NCBI RefSeq assembly: GCF_018224615.1 | Contig: NZ_JAGTUK010000002.1 | Span: forward strand, 806,001 to 870,000 | Length of the DNA: 64,000 nt | From: Microbacterium paraoxydans | GTDB taxonomy: Bacteria > Actinomycetota > Actinomycetes > Actinomycetales > Microbacteriaceae | Direction: 5' to 3' | Shown here: positions 9,270 through 16,865 of the stretch, piece by piece | Layout: every line of letters begins with the position of its first letter | Numbering within the stretch: the first letter of the stretch is position 1 | Notes under the pieces: generated by a model | Databases searched by the model: none | The model's input: only the letters and a program-made list of their open reading frames with translations | What the model was told of the DNA's origin: nothing | Translations under genes and position numbers: made by a program

Positions 9270-10427
9270 ATGCCCCCCACTCTCGCGCCGCCGTTCCCCT
9301 GGGCGGACGTCTGGGGTCAAGATGCCGCGGTCGACACGCTGCGCGCCGCCGTCTCGGATCCCGCGGCGCTCTCCCACGCGTGGCTAATCACCGGACCTCC
9401 GGGCTCGGGGCGTTCGACACTGGCGTACGCCTTCGCCGCGGCGCTCATCGCCGACGGACCCGACGACGAAGCCACGATGCGTCAGGTGTTGGCCGGCACG
9501 CACCCGGATGTCACCGCGCTACGCACCGACAAGGTCATCATCACGATCGCGGAGGCGCGAGCCCTGGTCGAGCGTTCCTACTTCGCTCCTTCCGCGGGGC
9601 GCTACCGGGTCATCGTCGTCGAGGATGCCGACCGCATGGTCGAGCGCACCTCGAACGTGCTGCTGAAGGCGCTCGAGGAGCCGCCCGAGCAGACGGTGTG
9701 GATCCTGTGCGCGCCGAGCGAGGCCGACCTGCTCCCGACCATCCGTTCGCGGGTGCGGTCATTGCGGCTGCGCGAACCCGACGTGGCCGATGTGGCGCGG
9801 CTCATCAGCCTGCGCACCGGCGCCGACGAAGCGGTTGCGGAGCAGGCGGCGCGTCATGCCCAGCGGCACATCGGGATGGCTCAGCGGCTCGCCACGGATG
9901 ACGCCGCGCGGCGCCGACGCGAGGAGACCCTGCGGGCCGTGATCGGAGTGCGTGGCGTGAACGACGCGGTCGAGGTCGCCGGGCGCATCATCCAGGCCGC
10001 GACGGAGGACGCCAAGGCACTCACGGCGGAACGCGACGCGAGCGAGCGGGCCGCGCTGCTGCGCACGGTGGGCGTGGCGGAGGGTCAGGCAGTGCCGCCC
10101 GCACTGCGCCCGCAGGTGTCCGCGCTGGAGGACGAGCAGAAGAAGCGCGCAACCCGGAGTCTGCGCGACGGCATCGACCGTGTGCTCACCGACATGCAGT
10201 CGCTGTTCCGCGACGTCATCATGCTCCAGTACGGACGCGGCGACGACCTCATCAACCGCGAACTGCGCACGGAACTCGCAGACCTCGCGGCCGCCTGGCC
10301 CGTCGCCCGAACGCTGGTCGTGCTCGACCACCTTGCCGAGACCCGGCAGTCGCTGGAGCGCAACGTCGCTCCGCTGCTCGCCCTGGAGAGCTTGCTCGTG
10401 ACCGTCACGAGCGGGAGGAAACCGTGA
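9270..10427 (+). CDS. holB: DNA polymerase III subunit delta'
   Basis: A 385-residue AAA+ clamp-loader subunit. The start is set by a TAGGCT-N6-ATG arrangement. The Walker A region reads GPPGSGRST at residues 42-50, with arginine where ATP-binding paralogues have lysine, in line with delta' not using ATP. The sensor-like SRVRSLRLREP is present. The cysteine-rich zinc module normally found between the P-loop and the LAGTHPDV segment is replaced by the short acidic DGPDDEATMRQ. It precedes, and overlaps by four bases, a lipoprotein gene. The tmk-holB neighbourhood is standard for bacteria. Confidence 0.9.
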   Translation: MPPTLAPPFPWADVWGQDAAVDTLRAAVSDPAALSHAWLITGPPGSGRSTLAYAFAAALIADGPDDEATMRQVLAGTHPDVTALRTDKVIITIAEARALVERSYFAPSAGRYRVIVVEDADRMVERTSNVLLKALEEPPEQTVWILCAPSEADLLPTIRSRVRSLRLREPDVADVARLISLRTGADEAVAEQAARHAQRHIGMAQRLATDDAARRRREETLRAVIGVRGVNDAVEVAGRIIQAATEDAKALTAERDASERAALLRTVGVAEGQAVPPALRPQVSALEDEQKKRATRSLRDGIDRVLTDMQSLFRDVIMLQYGRGDDLINRELRTELADLAAAWPVARTLVVLDHLAETRQSLERNVAPLLALESLLVTVTSGRKP

Positions 10428-11977
10428 ACACTCACCCCCTGTCCCGCCTGCGCCGTGCGACCGCGCTGATCGCCGGCCTGGCCGCCGTCTCGGTCGCCCT
10501 CTCCGGCTGTCTGTACGCGATGATCCCCGAGCAGTCGACGCGTCCGACCGACCAGAAGGAAGCCGACACCGAGGGCGTCGCGGCCGACCTGCTGCCGTAC
10601 TACTCGCAGAAGCTGGAATGGACCGACTGCGGCACGGGCTTCGACTGCACCGAGGTCACGGCTCCGCTCGACTGGGAGAACCCGGGTTCCGGCGAGATCC
10701 AGCTCTCGGTCGTGCGGCACCGCTCGGAAGGCACCGCGGTCGGCTCGCTGCTCACCAACCCGGGCGGCCCCGGGTCGAGCGGCGTCGACCTCGTGCTCAG
10801 CAGCCTCGGGTACGCGGTGGGCCCGGCCCTGGTCGAGAACTTCGACGTGATCGGGTTCGACCCCCGCGGTGTGGGCGACTCGACGGCCGTCACCTGCTAC
10901 GACGACGCGGAGATGGACGACTACCTCTACGGCATCCCGAAGGCTCCGCGGGGGACGGCCGAGTGGGAGCAGGAGCTGCTCGACGGACACCGGGCGTTCA
11001 GCGAGGCGTGCGATGCCAACAGCGAGGGCATCCTGCCATACATCACCACGGTCAACGCCGCCCGCGACATGGACCTCATCCGCGCGGTGCTGGGCGACAA
11101 GCAGCTCAACTACCTCGGCTACTCCTACGGCACCTTCCTCGGCGCGACCTACGCGAAGCTCTACCCGGAGAAAGCCGGGCGCCTGGTGCTCGACGGTGCG
11201 ATCGATCCCTCCGTGCCAGGGCTCGAGGTGGGTGCGACCCAGGCTCTCGGCTTCGAGTCGGCCCTGCGCGCCTACATGCAGAACTGTCTGGATTCGGGCA
11301 GCTGCCCCTTCAGCGGCTCGGTCGACGAGGCGATGACCGACCTCGGTGCGCTGTTGGCCAGCGCCGACCGCACGCCCCTCAAGAACGGTGATGGACGCGA
11401 GATGGGGGCCGACGCGCTCATGACGGCGATCATCGCAGCGCTGTACTCGCAGGACAGCTGGGACTACCTGACCCAGGCGCTCGAGGAGGCGCTGCAGGGC
11501 GACCCCACGACCGCGTTCCTGCTCGCCGACTTCTACAACGGCCGGGAGAACGGCACCTACATCGACAACTCCAGCGAGGCGTTCCGCGCTTACAACTGCA
11601 TGGATTATCCGGTTGAGGACGACCCGGCGGCCGAGGCGGCGACCAACGCGAAGATCGCAGAGGGAGCACCCACGATCGCGCCGTACTGGACCGGACCCGA
11701 CCCCTGCGAGGTGTGGCCCTTCCCGCCCACCGGGACGCGGGGCGAGATCACCGCGGAGGGCGCGGGACCGATCGTGGTCGTCGGCACCACCAACGACCCG
11801 GCCACGCCGTACGAGTGGTCGGAGTCGCTCGCGAACCAGCTGGAGGAGGGTGTGCTGATCACTCGCGTGGGCGAGGGACACACCGGCTACAACAAGGGCA
11901 ACACCTGCGTCGACCAGGCGGTGGAGGCGTTCCTGATCGACGACGTCGTGCCGCAGGACGGCCTGCGCTGCGAGTGA
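10424..11977 (+). CDS. Alpha/beta-hydrolase lipoprotein, tripeptidyl aminopeptidase-like
   Basis: A 517-residue exported lipoprotein of the actinobacterial tripeptidyl aminopeptidase/SlpD-E type. The N terminus has an Arg-rich n-region, a hydrophobic core and the lipobox LSGC with the cysteine at residue 29. The alpha/beta-hydrolase fold shows the oxyanion stretch TNPGGPGSSG, the nucleophile elbow YSYGT, and a C-terminal TAP-like domain with the final His in GEGHTGYN. It probably cleaves short peptides at the cell surface. The GTG overlaps the holB stop. Substrate specificity is not deducible. Confidence 0.85.
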   Translation: MNTHPLSRLRRATALIAGLAAVSVALSGCLYAMIPEQSTRPTDQKEADTEGVAADLLPYYSQKLEWTDCGTGFDCTEVTAPLDWENPGSGEIQLSVVRHRSEGTAVGSLLTNPGGPGSSGVDLVLSSLGYAVGPALVENFDVIGFDPRGVGDSTAVTCYDDAEMDDYLYGIPKAPRGTAEWEQELLDGHRAFSEACDANSEGILPYITTVNAARDMDLIRAVLGDKQLNYLGYSYGTFLGATYAKLYPEKAGRLVLDGAIDPSVPGLEVGATQALGFESALRAYMQNCLDSGSCPFSGSVDEAMTDLGALLASADRTPLKNGDGREMGADALMTAIIAALYSQDSWDYLTQALEEALQGDPTTAFLLADFYNGRENGTYIDNSSEAFRAYNCMDYPVEDDPAAEAATNAKIAEGAPTIAPYWTGPDPCEVWPFPPTGTRGEITAEGAGPIVVVGTTNDPATPYEWSESLANQLEEGVLITRVGEGHTGYNKGNTCVDQAVEAFLIDDVVPQDGLRCE

Positions 11978-12013
11978 CGGCGGCCTCGATTCGCGAGCGA
12001 GCGCGAGACAGGG

Positions 12014-12019
12014 TAATAT
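12014..12019 (+). promoter_or_regulatory. -10 of the tRNA-Thr(CGT) promoter
   Basis: TAATAT lies 28 bases before the tRNA 5' end and is the most AT-rich hexamer between the lipoprotein gene and the tRNA. No consensus -35 was seen. Confidence 0.4.
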
Positions 12020-12047
12020 CGGTGATCGCGCCGCTCACGCGTCGCAC

Positions 12048-12120
12048 GCCGCTTTAGCTCAGTCGGCAGAGCATTTCACTCGTAATGAAAAGGTCGTCAG
12101 TTCGATTCTGACAAGCGGCT
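12048..12120 (+). tRNA. tRNA-Thr (CGT)
   Basis: Cloverleaf with acceptor arms GCCGCTT and AAGCGGC, D arm AGCTCAGTCGGCAGAGC, anticodon loop CTCGTAA with CGT at 12081-12083, and T loop TTCGATT. CCA is not encoded. A terminator hairpin follows within five bases. Confidence 0.95.
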
Positions 12121-12124
12121 CAGT

Positions 12125-12159
12125 GAAACCCCCGAGATCCTCGAGATCCCGGGGGTTTC
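12125..12159 (+). terminator. Terminator after tRNA-Thr(CGT)
   Basis: A 10-bp stem GAAACCCCCG / CGGGGGTTTC encloses a loop that can itself pair through GATC repeats. CTGCATTT follows. Confidence 0.75.
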
Positions 12160-12160
12160 C

Positions 12161-12234
12161 TGCATTTCCGGGCTTCTGCATTCTCGAGGCTTCATTCCCG
12201 GGGCAGTGCATCTCCGGGCTGCACATACCGGGGA
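12161..12234. repeat. Degenerate short tandem repeat
   Basis: Five imperfect units of 13-17 bases, each containing a TGCAT/CAT start and a CCGGG-type end. The best pair is TGCATTTCCGGGCT at 12161 and TGCATCTCCGGGCT at 12207. It occupies the gap between the tRNA terminator and the end of the MerR-HEAT gene. Confidence 0.45.
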
Positions 12235-12290
12235 AGCACCGGGCCTGGTGTTCGCGTGATCGCGGGGTCTCCCCGGCGTGACCTCGCGCC

Positions 12291-13280
12291 CTACCCGCGT
12301 CGTGCCCGCAGCGCGGACGCGGTGAGGGCCACGCCGCGGTCTGCGTCCTGCGCCAAAAGGCTCAGCACCTCATCCGCCCGCCGGCCGGGCACTCCGGCCA
12401 GAGCCGCAGCGAGACGGCGACGCCCAGCGACGGAGGCGCCTTCCGCGGCGCGCTGCACCTGCGCGGCGACGACGCGCGCGACCTTCGGGTCTGCCGCGAG
12501 TCGCTCCAGCAGGTCGGCGGCGGTGATGTCGTCGACGCCGTCCGCCACATCGGCGACGAGCCGCGGGACGGCGCCGGCATCCCCTCCCCGCCCACGCGCA
12601 CGGGCGGCCCTCGATGCGATCTCCGGGTCGCGATGGTCGGTCTGCGCGGCGAGAACAGCCCGCGCCTCCGGGGTGTCCAGCTTCTCGAGAGCGCCGATCG
12701 CACGATGCCGACGCTCCGGCGCTGCGTCCTGCAGGGCGCTCGCCAGAGCCGGGATTGCCTCGTCTCCGGCACGCGCAACGGCCCACAGCAGGCCGCCCGC
12801 GGCGTTGACGTCATCCTCACGCAGCAGCGCCTCGACGAGCACGGTCGCGGGGGCGCGGTCGGCGTCGCCGGTGAGGGCGAGCGTCAGCCGTGCCGAGGGA
12901 TCCGGCGCGTCCAGCCCCCGCAGGAGCTCGACCATCCGCAGCGCGTCCGACCAGTCCGACGGCTCACCCGACCGCACCCGTTCCAATCGATCGGCGAGCT
13001 CGGTGAGCACCGCGATGCGCTCGCGCGTGCGCCGCAGCATCCGCTCGATCGTCTCCGTCGCGGCACGGGTGTCGTCTTCGAGGGCCGCCGGGATGTCCGC
13101 GAGCGGGAGGCCGAGCGAGCGCAGGTTCTCGATGTGGAACAGCCGGCGCAGGTCCGCCTCGGAGTAGTCGCGGTACCCGCCCGTCGTGCGCTCGCTCGGT
13201 GACAGCAACCCGATGCGGTCGTAGTGCCGCAGCATCCGCGCGCTGATGCCCGAGCGGGCCGCCACCTCGCCGATCAGCAC
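12291..13280 (-). CDS. MerR-family regulator with a C-terminal HEAT-repeat domain
   Basis: A 329-residue protein. Residues 1-70 form a MerR winged helix (IGEVAARSGISARMLRHYD, then GYRDYSEADL), followed by a long dimerisation helix to about 120. The rest, which in classic MerR proteins is a short metal or drug pocket, is an alpha-helical array of HEAT-like repeats with recurrent ALPALASAL / RAIGAL / AARAR segments. The GTG start is three bases after the stop of the preceding HEAT gene, so the two are cotranscribed. A MerR-type promoter at 13976-14006 sits upstream of the pair, suggesting autoregulation. The ligand is unknown; HEAT arrays usually bind proteins or curved surfaces. Confidence 0.85.
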   Translation of the reverse strand: MLIGEVAARSGISARMLRHYDRIGLLSPSERTTGGYRDYSEADLRRLFHIENLRSLGLPLADIPAALEDDTRAATETIERMLRRTRERIAVLTELADRLERVRSGEPSDWSDALRMVELLRGLDAPDPSARLTLALTGDADRAPATVLVEALLREDDVNAAGGLLWAVARAGDEAIPALASALQDAAPERRHRAIGALEKLDTPEARAVLAAQTDHRDPEIASRAARARGRGGDAGAVPRLVADVADGVDDITAADLLERLAADPKVARVVAAQVQRAAEGASVAGRRRLAAALAGVPGRRADEVLSLLAQDADRGVALTASALRARRG

Positions 13281-13283
13281 CCG

Positions 13284-13958
13284 TCAGTCCTCCACCGGGG
13301 TGGGGGACGCCTGAAGGGCGACGATCCGCTGCGCCTCCTCGACCGCGGCGGCGAAGTCGTCGTCGGGGTCGTCGATCAGGCGTGCGGTGGCGATGGCGTG
13401 CGCGCGGACGGCGGGGTCCGCGTGGTGCGTGTACTCCGCGACGACCGCGGCTCCGGCGTCGTCGAGCATCGCGAACGCGCGACTGAGGCTGCGCTGCAGC
13501 TCTCTGTCGCCGCGCCCGAACTGGCTCGCCAGTTCCCGCGCGAGCGCCTCCCGCTCGCCGTCCGGCACGAGCCCCGCGGCGGCGCGCCACGCCGCCCGTG
13601 CGACCTCCGGGTCGTCGTCGCGCAGCAGCTCGGACGACAGCGAAGGCCATGCGCGACGGTCGCCGATCTTCGACAGCGTGTGCAGCGCCTGACTCCGCGC
13701 CTGCGCCACGGGCGACCGCAGCTCCGGGAGAAGCCGGTCGACGGCGGAGACGGGGTCGTGCCGGGTGAGGGCCCAGGTGAGCATGTCGCGCACGAAGAAG
13801 TCCGGCTCGACGGCGCTCCGCTCGACGAGCACGTCGACGTAGTCGGGCTGTGGGCTCGTGCCCGCCGTGAGCGCGGCCCGCAGTCGCGTCGAGGACGCGG
13901 TCGACTCCAGCGCCGCGCGCAGGCGCGAGGCGGGGGTGCGGGGATGTTGTTCGGTCAT
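13284..13958 (-). CDS. HEAT-repeat protein, first gene of the MerR operon
   Basis: A 224-residue soluble all-helical protein with HEAT/armadillo-like repeats, for example DFFVRDMLTWALTRHDP, AQARSQALHTLSKIGD and DPEVARAAWRAAAG. It has no signal peptide and no recognisable catalytic motif. A GGAGGT Shine-Dalgarno lies 4 bases before the ATG. It is probably paralogous to the HEAT half of the MerR protein encoded just downstream, so the two could interact or compete for one ligand. The function is unknown. Confidence 0.75.
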   Translation of the reverse strand: MTEQHPRTPASRLRAALESTASSTRLRAALTAGTSPQPDYVDVLVERSAVEPDFFVRDMLTWALTRHDPVSAVDRLLPELRSPVAQARSQALHTLSKIGDRRAWPSLSSELLRDDDPEVARAAWRAAAGLVPDGEREALARELASQFGRGDRELQRSLSRAFAMLDDAGAAVVAEYTHHADPAVRAHAIATARLIDDPDDDFAAAVEEAQRIVALQASPTPVED

Positions 13959-13975
13959 GAGTACCTCCGCTGTCT

Positions 13976-14006
13976 ATTGCACACCTTGTCACGGTGACAA
14001 GGTCAA
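13976..14006 (-). promoter_or_regulatory. MerR-type promoter and operator of the HEAT/MerR operon
   Basis: On the minus strand TTGACC (14006-14001) and TGCAAT (13981-13976) are 19 bp apart, the long spacer typical of MerR-controlled promoters. The spacer is filled by a dyad with 10-bp arms ACCTTGTCAC and GTGACAAGGT around one central base (13983-14003). MerR regulators bind exactly such dyads and untwist the promoter. Confidence 0.8.
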
Positions 14007-14037
14007 GTGCAGCCACGAGCCCGCGCCCGGGCGGGCG

Positions 14038-14043
14038 TACTCT
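14038..14043 (+). promoter_or_regulatory. -10 element of leaderless pncA
   Basis: TACTCT, six bases, then ATG at 14050. The MerR dyad at 13983-14003 lies 47-67 bp upstream of this start, so MerR might also touch this promoter. Confidence 0.55.
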
Positions 14044-14049
14044 CGACTC

Positions 14050-14631
14050 ATGAGCAGAGCACTCCTCATCGTCGACGTCCAGAACGACTTCACCGAGGGC
14101 GGCGCGCTCGCGGTCGACGGGGGAGATGAGGTCGCCGCGGCCGTGTCCGTCTACCTCTCCGCCCACGCGGACGACTACGACGTCATCATCGCCTCCCGGG
14201 ATTGGCATGACGCGAGTGGTGACAACGGTGGCCACTTCTCCGCGTCTCCCGACTTCGTCGACTCGTGGCCGGCCCACTGCGTCGCCGGCACGGACGGCGC
14301 CGAGTACGACCCCCTGCTCGACACGACCGCGGTCACCCATCACGTGCGCAAGGGGCAAGGCGTGCCCGCGTACTCGCTGTTCGAGGGCGTGACCGACGAC
14401 GGCGACACGGCGGGCGCGGTGCTCACGGCCGCCGGTGTCGTGTCGGCCGACGTGGTCGGCATCGCCACGGACCACTGCGTGCGCGCCTCCGCGCTGGACG
14501 CCATCGCCCACGGCGTGCGGGTCCGCGTCCTCACCGATCTGATCGCCGGGGTCGCTGCCGCCCCGAGCGCGGCTGCGCTGGCCGAGCTCGCACACGCGGG
14601 CGCCGAGCTGGTCGAGAGCGGCGACGCGTGA
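14050..14631 (+). CDS. pncA: Nicotinamidase / isochorismatase-family hydrolase
   Basis: A 193-residue cysteine hydrolase that most likely deamidates nicotinamide to nicotinate for NAD salvage. The catalytic Asp is in VDVQNDF near residue 8, metal ligands are in SRDWHDASGDNGGHFS, the catalytic Lys in RKGQG, and the nucleophilic Cys in GIATDHCVRASA near residue 140; this last motif is typical of PncA. I start at the ATG at 14050, which fits a TACTCT-N6-ATG leaderless promoter; an open frame upstream has no homology. The stop overlaps the next GTG. Confidence 0.9.
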   Translation: MSRALLIVDVQNDFTEGGALAVDGGDEVAAAVSVYLSAHADDYDVIIASRDWHDASGDNGGHFSASPDFVDSWPAHCVAGTDGAEYDPLLDTTAVTHHVRKGQGVPAYSLFEGVTDDGDTAGAVLTAAGVVSADVVGIATDHCVRASALDAIAHGVRVRVLTDLIAGVAAAPSAAALAELAHAGAELVESGDA

Positions 14632-15161
14632 GCCGGAGCGTGCTGCTGCTGCGCGCGGTGAACGTGAGCGGGCGCAACAGCGTGCCCATGGCGCGTCTGC
14701 GCGAGGTGCTGGCGGAGCGGACCGAGCTCGACGGGGTCTCGACCTACATCGCGAGCGGCAACATCCTGTGCGCGACGCCGGAGGACCCCGACCGTGCCCG
14801 CGCGGCCGTGCGCCGCCTGATCGCCGAGGAGTTCGGGGTCGACACGCCCGTGATCCACCGCACGCACGCGGAGCTCGTGGCCTCGGAGGCCGTGCAGCCC
14901 TTTCCCGACGGGGAGGCGAAGTACGTGCACGCGATGTTCCTGGAGGGGCCGCCGGCGCCGGGGGCGGTTGCGGCGCTCGAGGAGCGTCTGGTGCCGGGCG
15001 AGCGCATCGCTCTGGTGGGGCACGACCTCTGGATCGACTACGCCGAGGGTGGCGTGCACTCCACGAAGCTGACCACGAACGTGCTCAACCGCGCTCTCGG
15101 GGTCGCCGGGACCGCCCGCAACCTCCGCACCACGCAGAAGCTGATCAAACTCACGGCCTGA
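14628..15161 (+). CDS. DUF1697 family protein
   Basis: A 177-residue conserved protein of unknown function. The N terminus LLLRAVNVSGRNSVPMARLRE and the segment STYIASGNILC are the DUF1697 signature, and the end NLRTTQKLIKL also matches. It is probably soluble with an alpha/beta fold. The GTG overlaps the pncA stop, so translation is coupled. No catalytic residues are known for the family. Confidence 0.85.
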   Translation: MSRSVLLLRAVNVSGRNSVPMARLREVLAERTELDGVSTYIASGNILCATPEDPDRARAAVRRLIAEEFGVDTPVIHRTHAELVASEAVQPFPDGEAKYVHAMFLEGPPAPGAVAALEERLVPGERIALVGHDLWIDYAEGGVHSTKLTTNVLNRALGVAGTARNLRTTQKLIKLTA

Positions 15162-15197
15162 GGCGCGCGAACGCGGCGCTTCACGCGGCCAGCGGGG

Positions 15198-15425
15198 TCA
15201 CGGGGCGATCGCGTCGGCGGATGTGACCCCGATCGGCCGGCTCAGCGCCCGGGGCGGGAGGTGCGGATGCGGGGCGACGTCGACCCGACGGGTGCCGCAG
15301 CCGATGCAGCGCACGTAGAGCACGACGCCCTCGCTCGTGGTGTGCCGTGACTCCGCGAGCCACGCGTGCTCGTGGCGGTCGAGGGCGGCGGCGAGAGGAA
15401 CGGGAAGGGTGTCGGAGGTGGTCAT
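15198..15425 (-). CDS. Hypothetical protein with one CxxC
   Basis: A 75-residue uncharacterised protein, MTTSDTLPV at the start. It contains a single VRCIGCGTR motif, so half of a zinc site, and a proline-rich end. The ATG at 15425 is preceded on its strand by CACGCT and six bases, a plausible leaderless arrangement; an upstream in-frame ATG would overlap the neighbouring gene. Its start codon is only 25 bases from the divergent CGNR gene, which suggests shared control. Confidence 0.55.
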   Translation of the reverse strand: MTTSDTLPVPLAAALDRHEHAWLAESRHTTSEGVVLYVRCIGCGTRRVDVAPHPHLPPRALSRPIGVTSADAIAP

Positions 15426-15431
15426 GCGACC

Positions 15432-15444
15432 AGCGTGATGTAAT
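15432..15444. promoter_or_regulatory. Overlapping divergent -10 elements
   Basis: Plus strand TGTAAT (15439-15444) lies six bases before ATG 15451. Minus strand CACGCT (15437-15432) lies six bases before ATG 15425. Both fit leaderless spacing, with one off-consensus base each. The two polymerases could not occupy the site together. Confidence 0.4.
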
Positions 15445-15450
15445 GGTCTT

Positions 15451-15969
15451 ATGCATCTCAACCCTTACGGCGAGTACGCCGTGCTGCTCGCCGCGTCGCT
15501 CGCGAACGACTGGCCGGCCGATCGCGAGGGCATCGAGGCGCGCACTCTCGAACTGGGCATGACCCAGACGTTCCCGCCCGCAGACGGTGACCATGCCGCG
15601 GTGCGGGCGGTCATCGATGACTGGCTCACGATCGTCGACGAACCCGACCCCGATGCCCGTGCAGTCCTGCTGAATGCGCAGCTCGCGGCGGCCGGCGCCT
15701 ACCCGCGCCTGGTGGACCACGACGGCGAGGGCTGGCATCTGCACTACCGCGACGACGTGCGCTCGCTGCCGTTCGTGCTGCGCGCCATCATCAACCTCGG
15801 CACGGCCCTGCACCTGGTCACGCGGGGGATGACGCGACTCGGCCGCTGCGAGGCCGCCCCCTGCCGGAACGTGGTCGCCGATGTGACGCGCAACGGCCGC
15901 CAGCGGTTCTGCTCCGTGAGGTGCGCGAACCGGGCGGCCGTGCGGCGCCATCGGGCGCGCGTGGGATGA
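15451..15969 (+). CDS. CGNR zinc-finger / ABATE domain protein
   Basis: A 172-residue likely DNA-binding regulator. The N-terminal two thirds are the stress-related ABATE region. The C terminus has the CGNR zinc finger: LGRCEAAPCRNV then RFCSVRCANRAAVRRHR, giving four cysteines and the family's CANR variant. Expected to act in the cytoplasm. It is divergent from a 75-residue CxxC protein with almost no spacer. The target genes are unknown. Confidence 0.85.
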   Translation: MHLNPYGEYAVLLAASLANDWPADREGIEARTLELGMTQTFPPADGDHAAVRAVIDDWLTIVDEPDPDARAVLLNAQLAAAGAYPRLVDHDGEGWHLHYRDDVRSLPFVLRAIINLGTALHLVTRGMTRLGRCEAAPCRNVVADVTRNGRQRFCSVRCANRAAVRRHRARVG

Positions 15970-15972
15970 GGG

Positions 15973-16518
15973 TCAGGCGGTCTGACCCGCGTGCTTGCCC
16001 TCGCCGATCTCCTCGACCAGTTTGGCGTTGAAGGCGGGAAGGTCGTCGGGGGTGCGGCTGGAGACCAGGCCCTCGTCGACCACGACCTCCTCGTCCACCC
16101 AGCTCGCGCCCGCGTTGCGCAGATCGGTCTTCAGGCTGGGGTAGCTCGTGAGTGTGCGACCGTCGACGACGCCCGCCTCGATCAGGATCCACGCGCCGTG
16201 ACAGATCACGCCCACCGGCTTGTGCTGCTCGAAGAACGAGCGGGCCAGGGCGATCGACGCCTCGTCCATACGCAGGTGATCCGCGTTCACGACGCCGCCC
16301 GGGAGGACGAGCGCGTCGAACTGGTCGGCCGAGGCGTCCTTCGCGGTCAGGTCGACCGCCTGCTCGTGGCCGTTCTTGCCGGTGATGGCGGCACCGTCGG
16401 GGGCGATCATGGTCGCGCTCGCGCCCTCCGCGGTCACGGCCTCCCACGGGCTGGTCAGCTCGCTGTCCTCGAAGCCGTCGGTCGCCAGGAACGCCACGCG
16501 GTTTCCGCTGAGAGTCAT
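15973..16518 (-). CDS. DJ-1/PfpI family type 1 glutamine amidotransferase
   Basis: A 181-residue protein of the PfpI/YhbO group. The nucleophile elbow VICHGAW holds the reactive cysteine, and the N-terminal FEDSEL glutamate that lowers its pKa is present at about residue 17. Relatives act as stress-related deglycases or glyoxalases, or proteases; the exact activity is debated. AAAGGA lies 8 bases upstream of the ATG. It is convergent with the CGNR gene, with three bases between stops. Confidence 0.85.
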   Translation of the reverse strand: MTLSGNRVAFLATDGFEDSELTSPWEAVTAEGASATMIAPDGAAITGKNGHEQAVDLTAKDASADQFDALVLPGGVVNADHLRMDEASIALARSFFEQHKPVGVICHGAWILIEAGVVDGRTLTSYPSLKTDLRNAGASWVDEEVVVDEGLVSSRTPDDLPAFNAKLVEEIGEGKHAGQTA

Positions 16519-16660
16519 CGTCTGTCCTTTCGCTGGGGGAGTCGCCCGGATCCGGGCGTGCCTCGACCCTCTCGCGTCCGGCGGATCGAGGGGAGGGGGT
16601 GGCCAGGGCGCGACCGCGGTGATACAGGGGAGCGGGGTCGCGACAGCACAGAGGATGCGG

Positions 16661-16733
16661 TGGGCCCCGTGGGGCTCGAACCCACGACCCGCGGATTAAA
16701 AGTCCGATGCTCTGCCAACTGAGCTAGAGGCCC
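16661..16733 (-). tRNA. tRNA-Lys (TTT)
   Basis: On the minus strand acceptor arms GGGCCTC and GGGGCCC pair with one G-U; D arm AGCTCAGTTGGCAGAGC, anticodon loop CTTTTAA with TTT at 16700-16698, and T loop TTCGAGC. CCA is not encoded. Confidence 0.95.
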
Positions 16734-16741
16734 GTCCCCCC

Positions 16742-16747
16742 AGTCTA
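16742..16747 (-). promoter_or_regulatory. -10 of tRNA-Lys
   Basis: TAGACT on the minus strand, ending eight bases before the mature tRNA 5' end, so the primary transcript would have almost no leader. No clear -35. Confidence 0.4.
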
Positions 16748-16759
16748 GAGCGCACGACG

Positions 16760-16794
16760 AAGGGCCGCCGGCGCACAGCTCGCCGACGGCCCTT
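16760..16794 (-). terminator. Terminator of the fasciclin gene
   Basis: Arms AAGGGCCG and CGGCCCTT, continued inward by CGGCG/CGCCG after one mismatch, loop CACAGCT. Located 71 bases after the stop of the minus-strand fasciclin gene. Confidence 0.65.
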
Positions 16795-16865
16795 TCACCT
16801 TCCCTGACTCCTCCCCGATCAGAGAAGGCCGTGTGCCGGTCGGGTCGCCCGGCACGTCCCCGCGC

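Noticed and set aside
12048..16733. A possible genomic island between tRNA-Thr and tRNA-Lys
   Set aside because: No integrase and no direct repeat of either tRNA 3' end were seen, and codon use matches the surroundings.
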